This document shows positions 36,663 through 45,391 of a stretch of DNA of 64,000 nucleotides, piece after piece. The stretch lies in the NCBI RefSeq assembly GCF_002813915.1, contig NZ_CP019335.1, forward strand, positions 502,888 to 566,887, given 5' to 3'. Each line of letters starts with the position of its first letter. Position 1 is the first letter of the stretch. The position numbers and the translations under genes were made by a program. The DNA comes from Tenacibaculum sp. SZ-18. Lineage in GTDB: Bacteria; Bacteroidota; Bacteroidia; Flavobacteriales; Flavobacteriaceae. The notes under the pieces are model-generated. The model did not search any database, had not been told where the DNA came from, and worked only from the letters and a program-made list of their open reading frames with translations.

Positions 36663-37497
36663 TTACCACATTCTCTAAATCTTTAACTTCGTTTTTGTGG
36701 AAATTGTTTATAACATATACATCCCTTAAACTTCTCATATCATTGAATAGTTTAATTTGAATAATATTATTGTTTTCCCTTTCATCAACATTAATAATTG
36801 ATCCAACTGGAATACCTTCAGGAAATATTGCAGATCTTCCACTTGTGACGATTGTATCATTTAGAGAAATTGTTGCTTCTCTTGGAATATCACTTAATTG
36901 AATTATACGAGTATCTTTTGTATCCCAACTTACAGATCCGTAATAAAAGTTTCCAGAAATATCTTTGTTTTTCAATCGAACATTAATTTCATTGTTTCTG
37001 TTTAGGATAGATCTTACTCTCGCGTAAGAATTACTCACAGCATCAGTAATTCCAATTATACCTTTAGAGTTAATAACGGCCATTTCTGAGGAAACATTAT
37101 CTTTTCGACCTCGATTAATGGTTAGGTAATTATACGCTTTATGATATTCGTTTTTTGTAATGATTCCATCGTTATATTGATATTGTTGGTTATATTCAAT
37201 AGTGTCAAGAACAAAATGGTTGGTAGTAGTATCGAGTTTTGATTTTAAAAGAGCAATTGTATTTTTCAAATAGGTATTCTCTTTTACGAGAGCTTTATTT
37301 TGCTCGGTTAGATTTAAGTAGTCGGTGACTGATTTACGATTTTTATAAATACCGCCCGATATACTATTCGCAGAGCTTATAAACTTACTCCTGTGAAAAC
37401 TATGATTATTTATGATCAGAAATAAAGAAATAAGCTGCAACAGCAAAAAGAACAGAACGTATTTAAATTTCTGGATAAAATAAATGAGCTGTTGCAT
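36655..37497 (-). CDS. mreC: Rod shape-determining protein MreC
   Basis: 280 residues: one membrane segment at about 12-29, a coiled-coil region (about 60-100, NLTEQNKALVKENTYLKNTI) and the MreC beta-barrel domain with INSKGIIGITDAVSNSYARV and GNFYYGSVSW. MreC forms periplasmic filaments that activate PBP2. It lies 13 bases after mreB in the same operon. Confidence 0.95.
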   Translation of the reverse strand: MQQLIYFIQKFKYVLFFLLLQLISLFLIINNHSFHRSKFISSANSISGGIYKNRKSVTDYLNLTEQNKALVKENTYLKNTIALLKSKLDTTTNHFVLDTIEYNQQYQYNDGIITKNEYHKAYNYLTINRGRKDNVSSEMAVINSKGIIGITDAVSNSYARVRSILNRNNEINVRLKNKDISGNFYYGSVSWDTKDTRIIQLSDIPREATISLNDTIVTSGRSAIFPEGIPVGSIINVDERENNNIIQIKLFNDMRSLRDVYVINNFHKNEVKDLENVVNE

Positions 37498-37510
37498 TCT
37501 AAGAATATAT

Positions 37511-38539
37511 TTAGCTTACTAATACGCTTTTAAATCTATCTAGATTTTTCAGAGCAATTCCAGTACCTCTAACAACGGCTCTTAAAGGATCTTCTGCAAC
37601 GTAAACAGGTAAATCAGTTTTACGTGAAAGTCTTTTATCTAAACCTCTAAGCATTGATCCCCCACCAGCTAAATAAATTCCAGTGTTATAAATATCTGCA
37701 GCTAATTCTGGAGGAGTTTTTGATAAAGTCTCCATCACTGCATCTTCTATCCTTAAAATAGATTTATCAAGTGCTTTGGCCATTTCTCTGTAAGAAACTT
37801 GAACTTGTTTCGGTTTACCACTTAATAAATCTCTTCCTTGAACCATCATGTCTTCTGGAGCATCTTCGAGATCTTCGGTAGCTGCACCAATTTGGATTTT
37901 CATTTTCTCAGCTGTAGTTTCGCCAACATAAAGATTATGTTGAGTTCTCATATAGTACATAATATCACTGGTAAATAAATCACCTGCAACTTTTACAGAT
38001 TGATCACAAACAATACCAGCTAAAGCAATTACAGCAATTTCTGTTGTACCACCACCTATATCGATAATCATATTACCTTTTGGTTCCATAATATCAACAC
38101 CTACACCAATGGCTGCTGCCATTGGTTCGTAGATGAGATAAATATCTTTTGCATTCATGTGACGAGCAGAATCAATTACGGCACGTTTTTCTACTTCTGT
38201 AATTCCAGATGGAATACATATTACCATTCTTAATGAAGGAGGGAAGATTTTTTTTCTGATCGAAGGAATCTGTTTTACAAACTCTTTTATCATTTCTTCT
38301 GATGCTTGGAAATCAGCAATTACTCCATCTTTTAAGGGGCGAATGGTTTTAATATTTTCATGAGTTTTACCTTGCATTTTGCGAGCTTCCTTTCCAGTTG
38401 CTATAATTTTGCCAGACATTCTATCTCTGGCAACAATGGAAGGGCTATCGATTACAACTTTACCGTCATGTATAATCAATGTGTTCGCAGTACCTAAATC
38501 GATTGCGATTTCCTCAGTCAAGAAATCAAAAAAGCCCAT
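37511..38539 (-). CDS. mreB: Rod shape-determining actin homologue MreB
   Basis: Cytoskeletal ATPase that guides elongasome motion. The 342 residues show the actin-fold phosphate motifs IAIDLGTANTLI-type at the start (AIDLGTANTL), MIIDIGGGTTEIAVIAL and the adenosine motif IYLAGGGSMLRGLD, plus IYLIYEPMAAAIGVGVD. Length is standard. First gene of the mre operon, with its own promoter candidate, 79 bases after purH. Confidence 0.97.
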   Translation of the reverse strand: MGFFDFLTEEIAIDLGTANTLIIHDGKVVIDSPSIVARDRMSGKIIATGKEARKMQGKTHENIKTIRPLKDGVIADFQASEEMIKEFVKQIPSIRKKIFPPSLRMVICIPSGITEVEKRAVIDSARHMNAKDIYLIYEPMAAAIGVGVDIMEPKGNMIIDIGGGTTEIAVIALAGIVCDQSVKVAGDLFTSDIMYYMRTQHNLYVGETTAEKMKIQIGAATEDLEDAPEDMMVQGRDLLSGKPKQVQVSYREMAKALDKSILRIEDAVMETLSKTPPELAADIYNTGIYLAGGGSMLRGLDKRLSRKTDLPVYVAEDPLRAVVRGTGIALKNLDRFKSVLVS

Positions 38540-38577
38540 AAAAAATATTTAAAATATGATTCAACAATGTATTCTCA

Positions 38578-38585
38578 CAAATCTA
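38578..38585 (-). promoter_or_regulatory. Promoter -7 box of the mre operon
   Basis: Minus strand TAGATTTG, 38 bases before the mreB ATG. It matches TAnnTTTG; the upstream -33 element is not clear. Confidence 0.5.
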
Positions 38586-38590
38586 ACAAA

Positions 38591-38620
38591 AAAAATTAAA
38601 GAAAAGGATCCTAAATCCTT
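38591..38620 (-). terminator. Weak terminator at the end of purH
   Basis: A six-pair hairpin (AAGGAT/ATCCTT, five-base loop, 38604-38620) overlapping the purH stop is followed on the minus strand by a T-rich tract with one run of eight T. The stem is short, so termination may be partial. Confidence 0.4.
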
Positions 38621-40145
38621 AATGTTTAAAGTGTCTTGTTCCTGTGAATACCATTGAGATTTTATTATTGTTGCAATACTCGACGCTTAATTCATCTTTT
38701 ATTGATCCTCCTGGTTGTATAACACTCTTTATTCCAGCATTTCCTGCTATCTCAACACAATCGGGGAAGGGGAAAAATGCATCACTAGCCATTACTGCTC
38801 CGTCTAAATTGAAATTAAAACTTTTTGCTTTTTCAATTGCTTGTCTTAATGCGTCGACACGGCTTGTTTGTCCAGTTCCGCTGGCATATAATTGCTTATT
38901 TTTCGCTAAAACAATTGTATTTGATTTTGTGTGCTTACAAATTTTCGAAGCAAAAAGTAAATCTTCAATTTGCTTTTCACTTGGTTTTGTATTTGTTGGA
39001 TAAGTTAGATCGTCAGTTTTATCTGTTTTATTGTCCTTATCTTGAACCAATACTCCGTTTAAAGCAGTTCGCACTGTTTGTTTAGGTAAATTAACTTCTT
39101 TCTGAACTAATAAAATTCTATTCTTTTTACCTTTTAGAATTTCAAGAGCATCTTCATCAAATGCTGGTGCGATGACAACCTCACAGAATAGTTTATGAAT
39201 TTCTTCCGAAGTGTCTTTATCGATAGCTACATTGGTAATTAAAATTCCTCCAAAGGCAGAAACTGGGTCACCAGCCAATGCGTCAACGTAAGCCTGATAA
39301 ACACTATCTCTTTGTGCAAAACCACAAGCGTTGTTATGTTTTAAAATAGCAAAAGTTGGAGCTTCACCTTGAAACTCGTTAATTAAATTAACCGCAGCAT
39401 CTACATCTAATAAATTGTTATAACTTAATTCTTTTCCATGTAATTTGTCAAACATCGCATTTAAATCTCCGAAGAAATATCCTTTTTGATGTGGATTTTC
39501 TCCGTAACGAAGTTTTTTAACAGTTGTTTCACTAGCTTTATATGCTACTTCATCTTCATTAAAATAATTGAAAATAGCAGTATCGTAATGTGATGAAATA
39601 TTGAAAGCTTTTGAGGCTAACTTTTTTCTGTCAGAAATAGTAGTTTCTCCTTTTTTTTCTGAGATTAAATTTAGGAACTCATCATATTGTTCCATTGAAG
39701 AAACGATGCAAGTATCCTTAAAGTTTTTAGCAGCTGCTCTTATTAATGAAATACCACCGATATCGATTTTTTCAATGATATCTTGTTCCGCTGCTCCTGA
39801 GGCAACTGTTTTTTCAAAAGGATATAAATCAACAATTACCAAGTCGATTTGAGGAATTTTATATTCTTCTAACTGAGCAACATCTCCTTCATTTTCTTGA
39901 CGATTTAAAATTCCCCCAAAAACTTTCGGGTGAAGTGTTTTTACCCTTCCTCCTAAAATTGACGGATAATCTGTTACTGATTCAACAGGAACTACATCAA
40001 TTTCTAAATCTTTAATGAATTTTTCAGTTCCTCCAGTTGAGTAAATAGTAACATTTAATTCATTTAATTTTTTAACAATTGGTTCTAAACCATCCTTGTG
40101 AAAGACTGAAATGAGTGCTGATTGAATTTTTTTAGTTTTGCTCAT
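38619..40145 (-). CDS. purH: Bifunctional AICAR transformylase / IMP cyclohydrolase PurH
   Basis: Catalyses the last two steps of IMP synthesis. The 508 residues have the N-terminal MGS-like IMP cyclohydrolase domain (ISVFHKDGLEPIVKKL, STGGTEKFIKD, GRVKTLHPKVFGGIL) and the C-terminal AICAR transformylase domain (LRYGENPHQKGYFFGD, ILKHNNACGFA, SDAFFPFPDCVEIAGNAGI). It is complete and of normal length. It has its own promoter and precedes mreB, a gene pair common in flavobacteria. Confidence 0.97.
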   Translation of the reverse strand: MSKTKKIQSALISVFHKDGLEPIVKKLNELNVTIYSTGGTEKFIKDLEIDVVPVESVTDYPSILGGRVKTLHPKVFGGILNRQENEGDVAQLEEYKIPQIDLVIVDLYPFEKTVASGAAEQDIIEKIDIGGISLIRAAAKNFKDTCIVSSMEQYDEFLNLISEKKGETTISDRKKLASKAFNISSHYDTAIFNYFNEDEVAYKASETTVKKLRYGENPHQKGYFFGDLNAMFDKLHGKELSYNNLLDVDAAVNLINEFQGEAPTFAILKHNNACGFAQRDSVYQAYVDALAGDPVSAFGGILITNVAIDKDTSEEIHKLFCEVVIAPAFDEDALEILKGKKNRILLVQKEVNLPKQTVRTALNGVLVQDKDNKTDKTDDLTYPTNTKPSEKQIEDLLFASKICKHTKSNTIVLAKNKQLYASGTGQTSRVDALRQAIEKAKSFNFNLDGAVMASDAFFPFPDCVEIAGNAGIKSVIQPGGSIKDELSVEYCNNNKISMVFTGTRHFKH

Positions 40146-40169
40146 TGCGTTGTGTTGTTATTGAGCGTG

Positions 40170-40199
40170 CAAAAATACTAAAAGTATAGATTTGTTCAA
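40170..40199 (-). promoter_or_regulatory. Promoter of purH
   Basis: Minus strand TTG at 40199-40197, a 19-base spacer and TATTTTTG at 40177-40170. The -7 box is 24 bases before the purH ATG. Both elements match the Bacteroidetes consensus. Confidence 0.7.
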
Positions 40200-40218
40200 T
40201 ATTTTTGAGATAGTTAGT

Positions 40219-40266
40219 CATAAAAAAATCGGAAAAACTTGTTGATAACTTTAGTTTTTCCGATTT
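40219..40266 (-). terminator. Terminator after the small ORF 40287-40415
   Basis: A perfect 14-pair hairpin (arms 40226-40239 and 40253-40266, 13-base loop) followed on the minus strand by TTTTTTT. It lies 21 bases past the stop of the small ORF and would end the whole minus-strand run beginning with the mevalonate genes. Confidence 0.85.
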
Positions 40267-40286
40267 AAATGTTTTTCTTGACTCTG

Positions 40287-40415
40287 CTATTCTGCATTTT
40301 CTAGGAAATCACGAACCCAAAGAGCTAATTTTTCCAATAAAGTCAATTTTTCAGTCTGGCTATTTGAACCCAAACCTTCATAATTAGGGATGTGTTTACT
40401 CATCTTTAGGGGCAT
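40287..40415 (-). CDS. Small hypothetical protein, 42 residues
   Basis: An ATG at 40415 (or 40403) opens a frame of 42 codons ending in TAG. The product starts MPLKMSKHIPNYEGLGSNS and ends in an amphipathic helix, LLEKLALWVRDFLENAE, with alternating leucine/tryptophan and charged residues. It has no signal peptide. Support for a real gene: it fills an otherwise unexplained 340-base gap, its composition is protein-like, and a strong terminator follows the stop at once. It could be cotranscribed with the GAF gene 78 bases upstream. No function is known to me. Confidence 0.6.
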   Translation of the reverse strand: MPLKMSKHIPNYEGLGSNSQTEKLTLLEKLALWVRDFLENAE

Positions 40416-40493
40416 TAAATGATTAGTAAAATTGTTAATAACTTCTACGAAAATATAGAAAAAAACTTAATTTCCAATTATTTACACATCTTT

Positions 40494-40946
40494 TTATAAA
40501 AAAACTGTAATTTTTTCACATATGTATTCTAAAAGTTTTTCATCTTCTGTAGAAAAAGGATTTATAGTATGCGAGTCAATATCAATTTGTCCGATATTTT
40601 CGCCATCAATGAAAATTGGAATGACAATCTCTGATTTTACCTTCCACCCACACGAAATATAGTTGTCTTGTTCAGAAACATCTTGTACCACAAAGTTTTC
40701 ATTACTTAACGCAACTTGTCCACAAATTCCTTTGCCAAAGGGAATAATAGTATGTTCAGTTTCTTCACCAGCGTATTGAGCAAGCTTTAATTCTTCTTTA
40801 TCTCCATTTTTGAAATAAAACCCTACCCAATCATAATATGTTATTTCTGATTTTAAATAATTGCAAATCTCTTGTAGTTTTTCTTCTCTAGTACTTTGAG
40901 AAGCTATGATTGAATCAATGTTCGATTTTAAGTTTTCTAGAACCAA
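40494..40946 (-). CDS. GAF-domain protein, probable free methionine-(R)-sulfoxide reductase
   Basis: 150 residues forming a single GAF domain. DWVGFYF, PFGKGICGQVA and the later ISCGWKVKSEIVIPI correspond to positions conserved in fRMsr proteins (YebR/MsrC), where cysteines in GVCG and in the HIAC-type motif take part in catalysis; both cysteines are present here. These enzymes reduce free methionine-R-sulfoxide and protect against oxidation. A plain ligand-binding GAF protein is the alternative. The start is TTG at 40946, two bases past the pseudouridine synthase gene. Confidence 0.72.
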   Translation of the reverse strand: MVLENLKSNIDSIIASQSTREEKLQEICNYLKSEITYYDWVGFYFKNGDKEELKLAQYAGEETEHTIIPFGKGICGQVALSNENFVVQDVSEQDNYISCGWKVKSEIVIPIFIDGENIGQIDIDSHTINPFSTEDEKLLEYICEKITVFL

Positions 40947-40948
40947 TT

Positions 40949-41779
40949 TTAAAGCATTTTTAAATTATTAATTTCTTGTTGAGTTAATTCTCTATATCTT
41001 CCTCTTGGCAAATTCTTCTTTGTTAAACCTGCAAAAATTACACGATCTAGTTTTGTAACATGGTAACCGAAGTTATCAAAAATCTTTCTTACAATTCGAT
41101 TTCTTCCAGAATGAATTTCAATTCCTACTTCAGTTTTCTTTTCACCTTCTACGTAAGAAACAGCATCAATAAATACACGTTTTCCTTCGATTACAACATC
41201 TCCTCTTAGCTTATCTAAATCGGATAAACTTAATTTTTTATCTAATGAGGCATGATATAACTTTCGAACGTTATGCTTTGGATGCGTAAGTTTTTTAGCC
41301 AATTCACCATCATTTGTAAATAATAATAACCCAGTTGTGTTTCTGTCTAATCTTCCAACAGGATAGATACGTTCTTTGGTCGCATTACCAACTAACTCCA
41401 TTACAGTTTTTCTACCTCGATCGTCTTCCATTGTAGTAATGTAGTTTTTAGGCTTATTTAAAAGTATGTATCTTTTTTGTTCTAAAGAAATTAAACTTCC
41501 GTCGAAACGAACTTCATCTCCAGGTTGAACTTTGTATCCCATTTCAGTTACTAGATTTCCGTTAACCGTTACGCTACCATGTTCTATATATGTGTCAGCT
41601 TCTCTTCTTGAGCAAATCCCTGCGTTCGCTATAAATTTATTTAAACGAGTACCTGTTTCTTCTTTGGCCTTATTTGAAGCAATTGGTTTGTTGGGCTTTC
41701 TGTTTTTGAATTGTTTTTTATTTCGAGGATTGCTGCTATTTCCAGTTTGTCGTCCTCTCGACGAGTTATTTCTATTCAT
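40949..41779 (-). CDS. rRNA pseudouridine synthase of the RluB/RsuA family
   Basis: 276 residues. A basic, low-complexity N-terminus (about 1-42) precedes an S4 RNA-binding domain (RLNKFIANAGICSRREADTYI) and the catalytic domain with D145 in VGRLDRNTTGLLLFTNDG, the RsuA-family signature. Members modify 16S (RsuA) or 23S rRNA (RluB/E/F); the build with S4 and this length fits RluB, though the exact site cannot be read. It lies within the minus-strand run of isoprenoid genes. Confidence 0.9.
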   Translation of the reverse strand: MNRNNSSRGRQTGNSSNPRNKKQFKNRKPNKPIASNKAKEETGTRLNKFIANAGICSRREADTYIEHGSVTVNGNLVTEMGYKVQPGDEVRFDGSLISLEQKRYILLNKPKNYITTMEDDRGRKTVMELVGNATKERIYPVGRLDRNTTGLLLFTNDGELAKKLTHPKHNVRKLYHASLDKKLSLSDLDKLRGDVVIEGKRVFIDAVSYVEGEKKTEVGIEIHSGRNRIVRKIFDNFGYHVTKLDRVIFAGLTKKNLPRGRYRELTQQEINNLKML

Positions 41780-41863
41780 GATATAAAAAATTGAGGCCGC
41801 AAATGTAATTCAAATATTTGGTTTTCAGGCGGCAAACATGCGAAAAAATAACTAATTTAAGAT

Positions 41864-42787
41864 TTAGTTAAATTGAGAAATTATTTTATCTAAAAGTAGT
41901 GATTTATCAATTAATAATAAACTGAATACTCCGATTAGTAGTAAGACTTTTAATATGTTATGAAGTAATTGATATTGTTTTCTGCTATTGGCTTTGAACA
42001 AGTAAAATCCAATAAATATTAAAATAGCGCATGCGAAATAGAAATAATACTTCATATAAGCAATCCCGTTGTAACTAAATAAAATGATCGTTGGGATAAA
42101 AGTAAGCGTTATTAAGAACGTTATAAATCGTTTCGTCTTTTTTTCACCATATGCTACAGGGAATGTTTTATAATTATTTACCACAGCCCCTTTAATATTT
42201 TCTAAATCTTTAATTAGTTCTCTCACCATAATTATTAAAAATAGGAAAACGGCATGTATAAAAATGATTTGTGAAAAATTTTTATAATGAATAAATATTA
42301 CGAAAAAAGGTAAAATTGTGAGTATAGTCGCTGAGATTAATCCTATTAGAGGAAATCTTTTTAATTTATGAGAGTATAACCAAATTCCAAAAGTATACGT
42401 AGCAAAAAAAATAGCAGCTCTCCAAGAAACCAGCCAGCCAAAGCAAAAGCCAATAAAATTGAGTAGAAAATAAAGTGATAATTTTGTCTCTTGCCTTATT
42501 TGAGCGTCTAAGCCTGATTTTAATGGACGGTTAATTCTGTCAGCTTTTACATCGTAAAAATTATTGATGATATAGCCAGATGCAACTACTGATACTGTAG
42601 CTAAGACCAAATAAAGTAAATGCCAGTCAAATAGAACAGGAAAAATAGTTTTTTCTTCGGAGAAAATAAATATAGCAGCCAAATATTGTGCAGTAACAAG
42701 AATTAAAATATTATATCCTCTTACCACAGAAAATAAGCTTAAAAATTTAATTGCAAGTTTATTTTTATTAGAAGAGATGAGACTCAT
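41864..42787 (-). CDS. UbiA-family prenyltransferase
   Basis: 307 residues with eight or nine membrane segments. The two prenyl-diphosphate/magnesium motifs are NNFYDVKADRINRP (about residues 101-114) and the DLENIKGAVVNNYKT region. This family attaches isoprenoid chains to acceptors; flavobacterial members in this position are often annotated as geranylgeranylglycerol-phosphate geranylgeranyltransferase, but the acceptor cannot be deduced. Its gene starts four bases after the mevalonate kinase gene ends, placing an isoprenoid consumer beside isoprenoid supply. Confidence 0.82.
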   Translation of the reverse strand: MSLISSNKNKLAIKFLSLFSVVRGYNILILVTAQYLAAIFIFSEEKTIFPVLFDWHLLYLVLATVSVVASGYIINNFYDVKADRINRPLKSGLDAQIRQETKLSLYFLLNFIGFCFGWLVSWRAAIFFATYTFGIWLYSHKLKRFPLIGLISATILTILPFFVIFIHYKNFSQIIFIHAVFLFLIIMVRELIKDLENIKGAVVNNYKTFPVAYGEKKTKRFITFLITLTFIPTIILFSYNGIAYMKYYFYFACAILIFIGFYLFKANSRKQYQLLHNILKVLLLIGVFSLLLIDKSLLLDKIISQFN

Positions 42788-42790
42788 GTG

Positions 42791-43717
42791 TTAAAATCGA
42801 TAAACGATTTCTAGCTTGTAGTTTTTTAAACTTTCTTTAGCTTTTTCGAAATCTTCGGTAAATCCTAAGATATAACCACCACCACCTGAACCACAAAGTT
42901 TTAGGTAGTAATCATTTGTTAAAATTCCATTTTCCCAAACTTTATGAAAAGCATTTGGAATCATTGGTTTAAAGTTAGCTAAAACAATTTTGGACAACTT
43001 TTTTACATTTCCAAAAAGAGACGTTACATTTCCTTTAAGAAAATCCTCAATACAAGCATCGGTGTATGTTACAAATTCCTCGCTTAACATTTTTCTAAAG
43101 CCTTCATTTTTCATTTTATTCATGAAAATATTTACCATTGGCTCAGTTTCACCTGTTTGCTCTGAATCTAATAAGAAAACAGCTCCTTTACCTTCCTTCT
43201 GTGATGGAATACCAGTAGCTTCAATGTTTTCTTTAGAGTTAATTAAAATTGGAATACTTAAATATGAGTTTAAAGGATCTAAGCCTGAGCTTTTTCCATG
43301 GAAAAAAGATTCCATTGAAGAGAAAATTTCCTTAAGATTTATAAGTTTATCTCTTGTTAAGTTTTCAAGTACTGTAATTTTGTTTTGGGCATACTTATCG
43401 TAAACTGAAGCAACAAGAGCACCAGAACTACCAATTCCATATCCTTGCGGAATTGACGAGTCGAAATACATTCCTGAGGATATATCTTGTTTTAAACTAT
43501 CTAAATCAAATGAAACTAATTCTGTTTGTAATTTTTTTAGATACTTGTAAAAAGCATGCAGACTTTCATTAGATTTTTTTGCTTCCCCAGTTAAATTTTG
43601 GGCTGTTTTTAAAGCTCCTTTGTATGAGTTAAAAGGAATCGCTAAACCTTTAGAGTCTTTAATGATTCCGTATTCCCCAAATAATAAAATTTTAGCATAG
43701 AAAAGAGGTCCTTTCAT
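42791..43717 (-). CDS. GHMP kinase, probable mevalonate kinase
   Basis: 308 residues of the GHMP family. The N-terminal KILLFGEYGII and the phosphate-binding loop PQGYGIGSSGALVAS are clear; the C-terminal motif LCGSGGGGYILGF completes the fold. The proximity to diphosphomevalonate decarboxylase suggests mevalonate or phosphomevalonate kinase activity. A second, divergent GHMP kinase (52113-53042) sits beside HMG-CoA reductase. Together they would cover the two phosphorylation steps; which does which is open. Confidence 0.8.
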   Translation of the reverse strand: MKGPLFYAKILLFGEYGIIKDSKGLAIPFNSYKGALKTAQNLTGEAKKSNESLHAFYKYLKKLQTELVSFDLDSLKQDISSGMYFDSSIPQGYGIGSSGALVASVYDKYAQNKITVLENLTRDKLINLKEIFSSMESFFHGKSSGLDPLNSYLSIPILINSKENIEATGIPSQKEGKGAVFLLDSEQTGETEPMVNIFMNKMKNEGFRKMLSEEFVTYTDACIEDFLKGNVTSLFGNVKKLSKIVLANFKPMIPNAFHKVWENGILTNDYYLKLCGSGGGGYILGFTEDFEKAKESLKNYKLEIVYRF

Positions 43718-43762
43718 CTTTTTTCAAGTTTAGCAACAAAGATAGGTATTATTTAGGGATTC

Positions 43763-44260
43763 TTAATATTCATTTTTATAAAAGGTTTTCCAGATGCCAA
43801 CTCTTTCATTATCTTTATATTTACCTTTTGTTTTTATTTTTCCATTTTTATAAAAAGTTTTCCAGATTCCTTGGCGTTTCCCATTATTATACCTCCCTTG
43901 TTCTTTTAATTCACCTGACTCATAAAATACTTTTCTAACACCGTCTAATTTTCCATTTTTATAATTAGCTTTATGAAAAGGCTTTCCGTTTGGATGGTAG
44001 TAAGTTACTAAACCATCAAAATATTCTTTGTTTGGTTCATTTATTGTGCTAAAACCTTCCATTTGAACTTGACCATTTTTGTAATAGTCAACAATCCAAT
44101 ATCCACTTTTTACTTTTTTAGGTTGAGGACGATAGTATACACTGTTGTCTTCCGAAGTTTCCTGCCAATTTTTATCAAACCAAACAGTTTTTTGTCCATA
44201 ACTCGATAAAAAATAAAAGCCAGTGAGAAGTATTGTCAATAATTGAGTAACTTTTTTCAT
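43763..44260 (-). CDS. MORN/YwqK-like repeat protein, exported
   Basis: 165 residues with a signal peptide of about 22 residues (ending SSYGQ). The rest is a row of 20-24-residue repeats of the form YKNGK-x-G-x(W/R)K-FY, for example YYHPNGKPFHKANYKNGKLDG and YNNGKRQGIWKTFYKNGK, as in MORN and toxin-antitoxin YwqK-like proteins. The antitoxin label attached to this family is weakly founded, and no toxin gene is present. It lies between two mevalonate genes in the same orientation; a functional tie is not obvious. Confidence 0.78.
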   Translation of the reverse strand: MKKVTQLLTILLTGFYFLSSYGQKTVWFDKNWQETSEDNSVYYRPQPKKVKSGYWIVDYYKNGQVQMEGFSTINEPNKEYFDGLVTYYHPNGKPFHKANYKNGKLDGVRKVFYESGELKEQGRYNNGKRQGIWKTFYKNGKIKTKGKYKDNERVGIWKTFYKNEY

Positions 44261-44279
44261 AATGCTAGGGATAATTTAG

Positions 44280-45359
44280 TTACATGCTTTTTGCACCTAA
44301 ACCGGTGTTATCACAAATATAGTTATTTTTTTGGCAATATATTTTTAACTTATTGTCTACTAGTTTTTTAATTTTTTCTTTTTCTTGTTCAGGATATAAC
44401 AAGTGAACGTTAGCTCCAGCATCAAGAGTAAAACAAACATTGCTATCTGTTTCTTCTCGATATTTCCAAATTTCATTAATGATGTTCAAAGTGTTTGGCT
44501 TCATTAAAATAAAATATGGGTTGCTTGTTAGCATCATGGCGTGAAGAGTTAAGGCTTCGCTTTCTACCAAATTAATGAATTCTTTTATTTCTCCAGACTG
44601 TAAAATTTTAGATAATTTACTCAAATTATTATTAGCTTGTTTAAAACGATTTTCTGCATAGGGATGATTATGCATTAAATTGTGTCCAATAGTACTAGAC
44701 ACTTGTTTTTCACCTTTGTCAACTAATAAAATAGTGTCTCCGTAATTCTGAAAAATTTTATGAACATGATATGGGAATTTTACACCAAAAAAATCTGAAC
44801 TTCCTTCTATTTCTGGATGTTCTCCCCAAACAACTAATGGTCCTTCTACGCTTCGGCTTGCACTTCCAGAGCCTAATCTCGCTAAAAATGAAGCTTTCTG
44901 ATTGAAAAAGTCTTCTGTCATGTTCGGGTTTAGTTCTTTCTCTAAACTTAATAGACACATAGCAATTGCGCTCATTCCACTTGCCGATGATGCGATTCCA
45001 CTGCTATGGGGGAAAGAGTTTTCAGAACTTATAATCATTTCGTATTCGAAAATATAGGGACAGTATTCTTTAATTCTGTAGAAAAATTTAGCAATTTTTG
45101 GTTTGAAATCATCCTTCTTTTTACCCTCAAAATATAGTTCGAATTGTGGCTCTTTACTTTTTGAAATTCTTGTAAACTTAATTTCTGTAGTTGTATGACA
45201 ACTATTTAAAGTAAAGCTGATTGAAGCATTCTTTGGTAGTTGAGGTTCACTTTTTCCCCAATATTTTACTAGTGCAATATTACTCGGAGTTTGCCATGTA
45301 AAAGAAGCGTTCTCAATAGTTTCAGTAGTTCCTTTAAAAGTAAAGTCTGTAGTGTTCAA
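44280..45359 (-). CDS. mvaD: Diphosphomevalonate decarboxylase
   Basis: GHMP-family enzyme converting mevalonate diphosphate to isopentenyl diphosphate. The 359 residues show the signature TPSNIALVKYWGK, the phosphate loop FPHSSGIASSASGMSA and GSGSASRSVEGPLVVWG. No ATG is available before the conserved start region, and the first possible start is TTG at 45359. It appears to head the minus-strand run that ends at 40287 and includes the kinase and prenyltransferase. Confidence 0.93.
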   Translation of the reverse strand: MNTTDFTFKGTTETIENASFTWQTPSNIALVKYWGKSEPQLPKNASISFTLNSCHTTTEIKFTRISKSKEPQFELYFEGKKKDDFKPKIAKFFYRIKEYCPYIFEYEMIISSENSFPHSSGIASSASGMSAIAMCLLSLEKELNPNMTEDFFNQKASFLARLGSGSASRSVEGPLVVWGEHPEIEGSSDFFGVKFPYHVHKIFQNYGDTILLVDKGEKQVSSTIGHNLMHNHPYAENRFKQANNNLSKLSKILQSGEIKEFINLVESEALTLHAMMLTSNPYFILMKPNTLNIINEIWKYREETDSNVCFTLDAGANVHLLYPEQEKEKIKKLVDNKLKIYCQKNNYICDNTGLGAKSM

Positions 45360-45391
45360 AATTGAAATTTTTTGTAAAGATAGAGCTTAGC

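Noticed and set aside
43763..44260. Antitoxin of a toxin-antitoxin pair (usual database label of YwqK-like proteins)
   Set aside because: It has a signal peptide, consists only of MORN-like repeats, and no toxin-like gene is next to it.
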